Assembly: GCA_903813345.2 (NCBI GenBank)
Contig: CAIIXF020000011.1
Span: forward strand, 7,280,571-7,344,570
Origin: Owenia fusiformis
Lineage: Eukaryota; Annelida; Polychaeta; Sabellida; Oweniidae
Direction of reading: 5' to 3'
Length of the DNA: 64,000 bases
Both the position numbers and the translations under genes were made by a program. The notes under the pieces were generated by a model. The model saw nothing but the letters and a program-made list of their open reading frames with translations, was not told the DNA's origin and ran no database searches. The number at the start of each line of letters is the position of its first letter. The stretch's first letter is position 1. Below are positions 22,295 to 34,400 of this stretch, in pieces.

Positions 22295-23293
22295 CTAAGA
22301 AAGTATTGTTGCAGTAACTTCAATTTGTCTCACTGAATTATGTCTATACCAACAAATCACCTGGTTTTTAAACACAATTCTGAACTGCCTGTTCATATAG
22401 AGGCATGCAAAGTTGTTTAGAATTCCATAACTCCACATCATGACATTACTTAATCTATGTAAGGTTGGGTAAATAGTCGCTTTGTCTAGAGCAATGTACA
22501 AGAACACTGGCATGTAGCATGCTATGTATAATACCACCAGTGACACCATCATCTTGGTTGTTTTCAACTCCTTCTTCATTGTTCGTTTTTGGTTCTGGAT
22601 TTTGTTTCCTTGCTCTTGTATAGCGTCCACCTTTAAGATATGCTGATTTATGCTTTTTTGATGTTTTCTGATTTTAAGGAAAATCGCCACATAGCATGTG
22701 ATGATGATAGAAATTGGGAAAGCAAATGCAAACAATGCTATGAATGAATTAAATTTGTCCCCAATATCTATAAATCCACAGTAATTCTTACGTGCTCCAT
22801 AGCCATATTGTCCCCATAGACCTGCTAGAGGTGGGAAAAGCATTAAGACAGCAAACACCCCCCAGAAAATGATGAGTCCCACAACACCATGTTTGCTGAA
22901 TAGAATACTGTTCACTTTAGGAAGGCATATTAAGAGACATCTATTGATGGAAATAATCATCAGTGAGCCTAATTCATTCCCGACTAGCAAATTTGTGATG
23001 AACGAATAATATTCACAAAATGTCTCGCCAAATATCCAGCTTTCCGCCACATCAGATATAACAACGATTGGAAATATGAAACAACCAAGTGCTAAATCAC
23101 ATGAGCAGAGATAGCCAATCAGAAAGTATGTCACATTATGTAGTTTCTTCGAGCGTATAATGGTTAAAATCGTTGCAAAGTTGATTGGTATTCCTATCAT
23201 AAAACACAGAGATGCTCCTATTATTCCTGTATATGCCGCTGATTTTGGAAAATCTTCAGAGTGAAAAACATTAATTTTTGTATTGTTATCCAT
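22295..23293 (-). CDS. class A GPCR 4, orphan, moody/Tre1-like
   Basis: Intronless, 332 residues, the shortest of the four because the third intracellular loop has lost most of its N/Q repeats. It has an N3 sequon (NNT), LCSCD in TM2, NRC at TM3, an FWG tryptophan in TM4, CYMP in TM6 and NNFACLY in TM7. The extracellular loop 2 (GARKNYCGFIDIGDK) and tail (HNSVRQIEVTATILS) group it with GPCR 3. Two patches resemble GPCR 2 instead: TM1 (23177-23253, identical in DNA) and the second intracellular loop with TM4 (LFSKHGVVGLIIFWGVF). Confidence 0.88.
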   Translation of the reverse strand: MDNNTKINVFHSEDFPKSAAYTGIIGASLCFMIGIPINFATILTIIRSKKLHNVTYFLIGYLCSCDLALGCFIFPIVVISDVAESWIFGETFCEYYSFITNLLVGNELGSLMIISINRCLLICLPKVNSILFSKHGVVGLIIFWGVFAVLMLFPPLAGLWGQYGYGARKNYCGFIDIGDKFNSFIALFAFAFPISIIITCYVAIFLKIRKHQKSINQHILKVDAIQEQGNKIQNQKRTMKKELKTTKMMVSLVVLYIACYMPVFLYIALDKATIYPTLHRLSNVMMWSYGILNNFACLYMNRQFRIVFKNQVICWYRHNSVRQIEVTATILS

Positions 23294-25496
23294 CCTATCT
23301 CATATAGTTCAAAGATCTCTGTTCATAAATATATTTGAATGTTCACAATTTCTGCCGTTTTTGTTCCCGTCATCTTTGAATAATGCATATATTTGTTTGT
23401 ATTATAGAAGCAGTTTCACACCAAATAAACACTTGGTTTTTCCAGGTATTTTGTGACTGTCTCTCTGATCAGAATTCTTTTGTCATCAAGATGTTTTGTA
23501 TTTATTTGCATTAACTGAGTGGAATATCCAAATATGATCCAACACAAAGACAAGTCTTTAATTGTCCTTTGAAATCTATTTTGTGGTTTTATGAGTTTCC
23601 TTTCTTGCACAATGATTTTCAATTATTGTCCTAATTTTGGAAACAATGGAATAAGTTTTATTGTCTTATTTTATAGTACTAGTATTGTTCACATTGCTAA
23701 GAACAAACGTGACGAAATTACCAATCCATAATCTATAAGTTATATTCATAGGTGAAGAGAGTATTAAGTGATTAAGGAGCCAATACTTTCCAATCAATTC
23801 AAGGAATTATCGGGAGACAGTTTGATATTTGATCACATGTAATTATAACCATATTTACTACTTGGATGTTGATGCTATTGTATATATATGTGGATAACTG
23901 TAACCTATACCACTAAATAGACATATAAAATATTTTGATGATTTACTTATGAATTCAAACCCAGGCAATGCACTCACATATTAACTCCCCAAGGGGGGGA
24001 CTCCCAGCATTCCATCTCAATAGGGGGCCCTCGATATTCTGCCAAATAGACTCATGTTTCTATTACAAAATTCAAAATGAAAAAGCCATCATTTTTTCGC
24101 TGTAGAATTTGAATCACTTACTACACAAATCTTTTGGAGTGCTAATTTGAATTTACAGTCAATATGTCAGACATTCATTACATTTTTGTGATGGAACTAC
24201 ACGGGAGATCACAAAAGGTGTGGTTTGGAGGATTGTTCTTGGCACCTTATTGTACCTAATGTCAAATAAAACATGCATTGTGAAGGACTAGTGATCGATC
24301 AAATAACTGATTCCAATAATCAATCACCAAATACTCTCCTTATCTACAGAGAGTGGAATAACCCCAGAATTCAAAGATGACATGCACATAATGTAAGAGA
24401 TGTAATTATCTCTGTTATCTCTAAAGCTCTGGAGCTTTCCCTCCTCTTCGATCATCATCTCTGAATTATCTATTTTAAACAGGATAGATGAAATAATGAA
24501 AAATAAATAAACATGTAAAACAAAACAACATGTTTTGTTTTGTTTTTTGTTTTGTTTTGTATTTGGTGCAATAAATAATCAATTACTATTATGAAGTCAT
24601 CCTGATTTGGATGAGACAAATGATTTGTAGTCAATCGTTTAAACCTGTAACACAATGACGTAAATAATTCAATTGGTTATTCAATAATGTTCTTTACATT
24701 CTTTACATTACCAAGGCTGTATAAGTTTCACTTAGAATTTTCATTTGTTGCATTTATCAGTCAATTAAATCCAGTATAATCACAGAATTAAACACCAGTA
24801 ACTGTTATCCACTCCTTACAAACAACAGACTTTGGCAAGGATCATAATAACTTAAAGCGACCAAAATTCTATGATTTTCATTATGGTAATTTGAAATTAT
24901 AGAGGGAAAACTTTGATCAGAACATCCTCAGCAACCATTACCATTTTGTTATACATATAACCTTGGCATTCTGCATATGAATTCATGATATTGTTCTTAA
25001 CACATGACGTTATAATGATTTTCAATTTGTTTGTGAGAGTACATGTTATGGGATCTGAAAGTGACTGCATATTCTTTGACAAACATACGTTGGTCATACT
25101 GTATGCACTTGTCTCATCATCACCAATGGGGGTTTCACTAGAATTTCTCACAACAGGCTAAATAAATGAAAACAACAGGCAAAATTAATGGAAATCATAA
25201 ATTTAACATGGAAAAGTTGAAAAGTCCCTAAAAAACAACAGGCGATTTTGTGAAAACAACCAGTGAAAATCGCCTGTTGCCTGCTGCTAATGAGACCTTT
25301 GAGCAATGTGCCTATTTTGGGTCCTTAAACAATGTATAACTCTACCAAATGACCCCACCAAAGTGGTATGGGACAAGTGTGTTCAACTACATATTAATCT
25401 GAACAGATATTGATCAGAACAGGAATATTTGTAACTCTGATGTAGATAAAGGGTATCTTTACAAGGCTTTAATGGTATGTTTCATGTATTTTCAGA
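23294..25496. other. intergenic region between divergent GPCR 4 and the RWD-RING gene
   Basis: No gene found. It must contain the promoters of both neighbours and probably a 5' untranslated exon of the RWD-RING gene, because TTTTCAG (25489-25495) sits directly before AATG. A TTTTG-rich tract lies at 24525-24560. A hairpin lies at 25236-25279. Confidence 0.5.
25236..25279. repeat. short perfect hairpin
   Basis: CAACAGGCGATTTT (25236-25249) is followed 16 bases later by its exact complement AAAATCGCCTGTTG (25266-25279). Further ACAACAGGC copies lie just upstream. It may be a small MITE remnant. Confidence 0.6.
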
Positions 25497-28400
25497 ATGT
25501 CTGAAGGGATACAGTTTATTCAAGAAGAGTTAAAAGATTTAAAGGAGAAGCTTAAGAAACTTGAAGATGCAGAACTCATCACTTGTGTTCCTTCCATGGT
25601 CAGAATACATATTACGTGAGTACTTTTCCAGACCTTATATGGTCAGAATACATATTACGTGAGTACTTTTCCAGACCTTATATGGTCAGAATACATATTA
25701 CGTGAGTACTTTTCGATACCTAATATGGTCAGAATACATATTACGTGAGTACTTTTTCAGACCTTATATGGTCAGAATACAAGTACTTTTTCATTCCTTG
25801 TATGGTCATAATACATATTACGTGTGTACTTTTCCATACCTAATATGGTCAGAATACACATTAAGTGAGTACCATTTCATACTGTACCCCGTCAAATGGT
25901 CAGAATGTGCATCATGCAAGTACCATTTGATAAATGCTTCAGCCCTTGGCTATTAGTTCACATAAGACCCAAGACGCATTGTTTATTCTTTACAGAATTT
26001 GAGTACCAATTTAACATACAATGTACTTTGTAATGTTATAATATTATTTTTATTCATATAGTGGCATATTTGTTGTACAAGGTATCTTGAAGGTTACATA
26101 AATTGAATTTTAATGTGCACCATTCTTCGGTTTGAACGACTGTTATTTTATTTGCAGATTTCCATTCAACTGACTATATATACACTGTATATGCTATATA
26201 CCTTTTGAAAGTCAGTTATCTCTGTTTGAACATTGCAGGAAGACAGCTCATAAAAACCTGGCGATATGCTGGATATTTCCCAATGACTATCCCAACTCTC
26301 CAATCGTAACAGAACTTAAGAGCAAAGTGTTCTCAACAAAACTGCTGGATGGCTTAACAAAAATGTGTGATGCTGAAGCAAAGAAACACATAGGAAGACA
26401 ACAGGTGTGACATCTATAAAGTGACAATAGTACTAGATGCATTTTCAAAAATGACATCAAAATATAAATGTTCATGATATGCTTTACTATTCCAGTAACT
26501 CAGGAACATTAGTTTGCTGAAATTTGATTAACAATTTGTGCACTATTAGGTACATTTGAGTAAAATTTCTTCAGCAAGGTAATTTCTTAATACTCTAAGA
26601 GCGAGGAGGAAAATTCTTAATAAATGGAGTATAGTTGGTTTGGCAGCATTTTCAGTTAGAAGGAAGTCTTGGATGAAAATTCTACCTAGGTGATAGCTTC
26701 ACAGAGTGGTACATAATTCTTTTTTTTCAGGGATTAGCCCCCCACCCCCCAAAAAGACCCCACCCCGGGAAAATAATTTTTTCATTCTCGATAACTTTAG
26801 ATATCTTGATGTTTGTAAGTTACATACATAGACATTATATATATGAATCATTTGCATAATAAATGATGTCAATCACTCTTACAGAATTTGAATAATAGTA
26901 CAAAGTATGTACCCCAGGGGGCAAATTCGTGACCCATTTTCTTACTTTTTAGAGCCTCACTTTTGATTCAGACACTGGAAGACATTGGAAAAATTCATGT
27001 GAAGTGCTCAGTAGCAGGGCTATAAGCCCTGAAAGGTTCAAACTAATTGAATCAGTAGGAGTCGAGAAAAAAATTGTTGATTTTTTGAAAATTTTGACAT
27101 TTTTGAGAGGGGTAATTTGGGGTATGACTATAGCTGATGCCTATGGTTTCTATATCTATCCCTCTTTGATTATAAATATGGTTTTGAAGTATTGAACTAA
27201 GATGTAAAAGATAATTAAAATGGGTTTTAAGGAAATTTAAAGTTTTAAACAAGTTCAAAATTCGAAAAATTGTACAATATCAGGTCTGAATTTACGAATT
27301 TTAGGTAAGACCTTGGGTGAGCCTTAGATTTTTTACATCTGTCCCACTTTGATGATATTTATAGTTTTGTAGTGTGGAACTTAGATGTACAAAATAATTA
27401 AGATGGTTTTTAAGAAGGTTAAAGGGTTTTAATAAGTCCAAAATTTGAAGAATTGTATAATATCAGGTCTGAATTTGCGAATTTCAGGTAGACCTTGGAT
27501 TAGCCTTATATTTTTTACATCCATCCCTCTTTGATGATATGTATTGTTTTGTAGTGTGAAACTAAGATTTAAAAAATAATTAAGATGAATTTTAAGAAGG
27601 TTTAAGGATTTTAACAAGTTCAAAATTTGAAGAATTGCACAATATTAGGTTTGAATTTACGAATTTCAGGTAAGACCTTCGATGAGCCTTATATTTTTTA
27701 CATCCGTCCCTCTTTGATGATATGTATTGTTTTGTAGTGTGGAACTAAGATTTAAAAAATAATTAAGATGAATTTTAAGAAGGTTTAAGGATTTTCGCAA
27801 ATTCAAAATTTGAAGAATTGTACAATATTAGGTCTGCAATTAACACATTTCAAGTATAACCTTGGTTGGTTTTACACCTATCCCTTTTCATGATATATTT
27901 GGTTTAGTAGTGTAGAAATAATATGTATAACATAATTTGGATGGGTTTTAAAAAACTTAATGTTTGAAACAAGTTCAAAATCTTGGCGAATTATACAATA
28001 TCAGATCTGAAATTAACAAATTTCAGGTAAAGTTTTGAATGATCCTCATGTTCTTTACATTCTAAACGTCTTTGATGATTTACATGGTTCTGTATTATAG
28101 GACTAAAATGTAAAACATAATTTAGGAATTTGGGGTTTTAAGGAAGTTTAACCCTAATCTCTGCAGGGGGGAGGGGTCAAATTGACCTACCACTTTACTT
28201 TTTGCAAGTTTTTTCTTGGGCCATCATTATCATTTTTCAGGTATAGCCTTGGATTAGCCTTATGTTTTTTACTTACAAATATCTGTCTATGATAACATAT
28301 ATGGAATTGAAGTATGGAACTAAGATGCAAAACATAATTTAGAAGGGTTTTAAGGAAGTTTTGGGTTCTAAAGAGGTTCAAAACTTGACAAATTGTACAA

Positions 28401-31400
28401 TATCAGGTCTGAAATTAACAAATTAACAAATTTCAGGTAAAGCTTTGAATGATCCTCATGTTCTTTACATTCTAATCATCTTTGATGATTTACATGGTTC
28501 TGTATTAAAGGACTAAAATGTAAAACATAATTTAGGAATTTGGGGTTTTAAGGAAGTTTAACCCTAGTCTGAAGTAGCAATAAGCAATAAGTAAAAATAA
28601 ATAAAAACCTCCTTAAAACTCCAAATTGTATTTGAGATTGTAAGGAATAGATTGGTAGATGAATTGTACATGTTGCTTGTAATTTTGTCATCCCATAGAT
28701 CTGATTCTGCCTTTAAACTTCCTTAAAACCCATCTAAATTATGTTTTACATCTTAGTTCCATACTACTAAACCATATATATTATCATAGAGATATATACC
28801 TGAAATTCATTAATGTCAGATATGATATTGTACAGTTTGTCAAGTTTTGAACAGGTTTAAAACCATAAACCTCCTTAAAACCCATCTAAATTATGTTTTA
28901 CCTCTTAGTTCCACACTACTATATATTACCAGCCACATATTATATCATCATAGAGGGATAGATGTAAAAAAGGAATAAGGGCCATCCACAGTTATACCTA
29001 AAATTAATTCCAGACCTGTTATTGTACAATTCTTCAAATTTTAAACTTGTTTAAAACCTTAAACTTCTTTAAAACCTGTCTAAATTATGTTTAACATCTT
29101 AGTTCAACACTACTAAACCATGTATGTCATCAAAAAGGGATAGATGTAAAAAACAAGGCTCGTCCAAGAAGGTAATATCCAAAATTCATTAATATCAACT
29201 CTGATATTGTACAATTCATCAAAATTTGAACTTGTTTAAAACCTTAAACTTATCTAAAACCCATCTTAATTATGTTTTACATATTAGCTCCACACTACTA
29301 TACTAAACCATATAATCAAAAAGGGATAGATGTTAAAATAAAAATATACGGGCCAAGCAAGGTTATACTTTAAATTCTTAATTTCAGATCTGATATTGTA
29401 CAATATGCCAAGATTTTGAACTTGTTTAAAATGTTAAGCTTCTTTAAAACCCATCTAAATTATGTTTATCACATTTCCACAATACTTAACCAAATATATC
29501 ATGAAAAAGTGATAGGTGGAAAAAACATATGTGCCAACCAAGGTTATACTTGAAATTCATTAATTGCAGACCTGATATTGTACAATTCTTCAAATTGTTA
29601 AAATTCTTAAACCTTCTTAAAATGCATCTAAATTATTTTTTACAACTTAGTTTCACACTACAAAACAATACATATCATCAAAGAGGGACGGATGTAAAAA
29701 ATATAAGGCTCATCGAAGGTCTTACCTAAAATTTGTAAATTCAGACCTGATATTGTGCAATTCTTCAAATCTTGAACTTGTTAGAATCCTAAAACCTTCT
29801 CAAAATTCATCTAAATTATATTGAGCATCTTAGTTCCATACCATAAAACCATAAATATCATCAAAGAGGGACAGATGTAAAAAAACAAAAGGGTCGTCCA
29901 AGGTCATACCAGAAATTCGAAAATTCAAACCTGATATTATACAATTCTTCAAAATTTGGACTCATTAAAATCCTTAAACACACTTCAAAACCATCTAAAT
30001 CATTTTTACCATCTTAGTTCCACACTACAAAAAACAATACATATCATCAAAGAGTGACAGATGTAAAAGTATAAGGCTCATCCAAGGTCTTACCTGAAAT
30101 TCGTAAATTCAGACCTGATATTATACAATTCTTCAAATTTTGAACTTGTTAAAATCCTTTAACCTTCTTAAAATTCATCTAAATTATATTTTACATCTTA
30201 GTTCCACACTATAAAACCATAAATAGCATCAAAGAGGGAAAGATGTAAAAAAAATAAGGGTCGTCCAAGGTCATACCTGAAATTCATAAATTCAGACCTG
30301 ATATTGTACAATTCTTCAAATTTTGGACTCATTTAAAATCCTTTAACCTTCTTCAAATCCATCTAAATTATTTTTTACTCATTAGTTTCACACTACAAAA
30401 CCATACATATCATCAAAGAGGGACATATGTAAAAAATATAAGGCTAATCCAAGGTCTTACCTGAAATTCGCAAATTCAGACCTGATATTGTACAATTTTT
30501 CAAATTTTGGACTTATTAAAATCCTTAAACCTTCTTAAAAACCATCTTAAACATTTTGTACATCTGAGTTCCACACTACAAAATTATAAATATCATCAAA
30601 GTGGGACAGATGTAAAAAATCTAAGGCTCACCCAAGGTCTTACCTAAAATTCGTAAATTCAGACCTGATATTGTACAATTCTTCGAATTTTGAACTTGTT
30701 TAAAACTTTAAACTTCCTTAAAACCCATTTTAATTATCTTTTACATCTTAGTTCAAAACTTCAAAACCATATTTATAATCAAAGAGGGATAGTTATAGAA
30801 ACCATAGGCATCAGCTATAGTCATACCCAAAATCACCCCTCTCAAAAATGTCAAAATTTTCAAAAAATCAACAATTTTTTTCTCGACTCCTACTGATTCA
30901 ATTAGTTTGAACCTTTCAGGGCTTATAGCCCTGCTACTGAGCACTTCACATGAATTTTTCCAATGTCTTCCAGTGTCTGAATCAAAAGTGAGGCTCTAAA
31001 AAGTAAGAAAATGGGTCACGAATTTGCCCCCTGGGGTACATACTTTGTACTATTATTCAAATTCTGTAAGAGTGATTGACATCATTTATTATGCAAATGA
31101 TTCATATATATAATGTCTATGTATGTAACTTACAAACATCAAGATATCTAAAGTTATCGAGAATGAAAAAATTATTTTCCCGGGGTGGGGTCTTTTTGGG
31201 GGGTGGGGGGCTAATCCCTGAAAAAAAAGAATTATGTACCACTCTGTGAAGCTATCACCTAGGTAGAATTTTCATCCAAGACTTCCTTCTAACTGAAAAT
31301 GCTGCCAAACCAACTATACTCCATTTATTAAGAATTTTCCTCCTCGCTCTTAGAGTATAAGTGAAGTTGTTTTAATGAAATTGTATATTTGAAACAAGGC

Positions 31401-34400
31401 ATTAACATGACAAAATGTCACCACCTAAAACAATTTGGTCAATTTAAAGCAAGTTGGAAAATACCTTTTGACCTTAAGAAGGTTTTTGAAGATTTGAGCT
31501 TCTGGGATCCTGTAGATGATTTTGAAAAAAGAAATTGTTCAATCTGAAGCAAGTTGAAAAAATACCTCTTTGACTTTTTTTGACATTGAGAAGGTCATTG
31601 AAGGTCAAATGTCAAATGTAAAGTCAGATTTGAACTTCTGAGAACATGTAGATGATTTTGAAAAAAAATTAAGTAAATTTGAAGCAAGTTGAAAAAAGAC
31701 CTTTTTGACCTTGAAAAGGTCATTGAAGGTCAAATGTCAAATCTAAAGTCAGATTTGAACTTCTGAGAACATGTAGATGATTTTGAAAAAAAAATTAGTT
31801 AACTTGAAGCAAGTTGAAAAAAGACCTTTTTGACCTTGAGAAGGTCATTGAAGGTCAAAGGTCAAATCTAAAGTCAGATTTGAACTTCTGAGAACTTGTA
31901 AAGTCAAATTTGAACTTCTGAAAAGATGTAGATGATTTTGAAAAAAAAATTTGGTCAATTTGAAGCAAGTTGAAAACAGACCTTTTTGACCTTTTTTGAC
32001 CTTGAGAAGGTCATTAAAGGTCAAATGTCAAATCTAAAGTCAGATTTGTATTTCTGAGAACATGTAGATGATTTTGAAAAAAAAATTCGTCAATTTGAAG
32101 CAAGTTGAAAAAAGACCTTTTTTACCTTTTTTGACCTTGAGAAGGTCATTGAAGGTCAAATGTCAAATCTAAAGTCATATTTGAATTTCTGAGAACATGT
32201 AGATGATTTTGAAAAAAAAATTTAGTCAATTTGAAGCAAGATGAAAAAATACCTTTTTGACCTTTTTTGACATTGAGAAGGTCATTGAAGGTCAAATGTC
32301 AAATCTAAAGTCAGATTTGTATTTCTGAGAACATGTAGATGATTTTGAAAAAAAAAATTCGTCAATTTGAAGCAAGTTGAAAAAAGACCTTTTTTACCTT
32401 TTTTGACCTTGAGAAGGTCATTGAAGGTCAAATGTCAAATCTAAAGTCATATTTGAATTTCTGAGAACATGTAGATGATTTTGAAAAAAAAATTTAGTCA
32501 ATTTGAAGCAAGATGAACAAATACCTTTTTGACCTTTTTTGACATTGAGAAGGTCATTGAAGGTCAAATGTCAAATCTAAAGTCAGATTTGAATTTCTGA
32601 GAACATGTAGATGATTTTGAAAAAAAAATTTAGTCAATTTGAAGCAAGTTGAAAAAAGACCTTTTTTACCTTTTTTTGACTTTGAGAAGGTCATTGAAGG
32701 TCAAATGTCAAATCTTAAGTCAAATCTAAAGTCAGATTTGAATTTCTGAGAACACGTAGATGATTTTGAAATTTTCTTTTAGTCAATTTGAAGCAAGTTG
32801 AAAACAGACCTTTTTGACCTTTTTTGACCTTGAGAAGGTCATTGAAGGTCAAATGTCAAATCTTAAGTCAGATTTGAATTTCTGAGAACACGTAGATGAT
32901 TTTGAAAAAATTTTTTAGTCAATTTGAAGCAAGTTGAAAACAGACCTTTTTGACCTTTTTTGACCTTGAGAAGGTCATTGAAGGTCAAATGTCAAATCTT
33001 AAGTCAGATTTGAAGGTCAAATGTCAAATTTAAAGTCAAATCTAAAGTCAGATTTGAATTTCTGAGAACATGTAGATGATTTTGAAAAAAAATTTAGTCA
33101 ATGTGAAGCAAGTTGAAAAAAGACCTTTTTGACCTTGAGAAGGTCATTGAAGGTCAAATGTCAAATCTAAAGTCAGATTTGAACTTCTGAGAACAAGTAG
33201 ATGATTTAGAAAAAAATTGAAGTCAGTCTAAACAGTATTTGTTAAGTTATAGGAAGTTGTAAGAAATTGTTACAGACGCCAACCGCCGGACGCCAACCTC
33301 CAACCGCCGGACGCCGGACGCCAACCGCCGTCGCAAAAAAACGGAGACCATAACAATATGTCACCACTTTTGGTGGTGACATAATAAAAATGATTACGAT
33401 AGGTAAAATCACTTTTCAGAAGAACCATTAAAACTTTTAGTTTTGTTACCTCTATTAATATCATAATATCATTTTATATGTAAATTTTTATTTATAACAT
33501 CTGAAAACTCTGTATATATTTCCAGATTATCTTGATCGCCAAGTTTGTCGACCAATTCTTGGAAGAGAATCCCCTGTGTGTCTGCAGTGATGAGATCAGT
33601 TACATAAAAAATAAACTCATTACAGAAAAAGATGAGTTTAAATTAAAACAGAAAAATTCACAGGTTAGTTGAATGTCTGTGTTTTGTCTGTGTCAGTATT
33701 TTGTAAATGCTTATTCCGTGTTTAATCTTTGTTTTGGAAAGATTTCACTAAAACATCGAATATGGCTTTTAAACCATTGAAATATATGGTCCCATATTTC
33801 ATGGTTTACAGATTTTTGACTCAAAATGAGGCTTACAGTGATAATCAGCTGTCTTGATTAGATCCTCTATTTCTATGTTTAAAGTGCCAATATATGAAGT
33901 TTACTCTATGTTAAAAGTGCCAATATAAGAAGATTATTCTATGTTAAAAGTGCCAATATAAGAAGATTATTCTATGTTAAAAGTGCCAATATATGAAGTT
34001 TACTCTATGTTAAAAGTGCCAATGTAAGAAGTGCCAATATAAAAAGATTATTCTATGTTAAAGTGCCAATATAAATGTAACATTTATGCAGTTTATTTCA
34101 TGTTTACAGGTGATTATGAAGCTGTCTCAAGACAACTACTATTTCACAGTGAAGTGCAGTATTCCACTTGGTTACCATTCAGAACAGATGAAGTGAGTTA
34201 TCTTATTTATGTCACCACCACAAGTGGTGACATATTGTTATTATGTCACCACCACAAGTGGTGGCATATTGTTATTATGTCACCACCACAAGTGGTGACA
34301 TATTGTTATTATGTCACCACCACAAGTGGTGACATATTGTTATAGTATCCAACTTTTTGTGCATAGCATTTTGCATGTTAATGCCTTGTTATGGTCTCCA

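Noticed and set aside
27004-30944. Mirrored open frames of 63 codons on opposite strands
   Set aside because: They are the two arms of the intron 2 foldback element and mutate like non-coding sequence.
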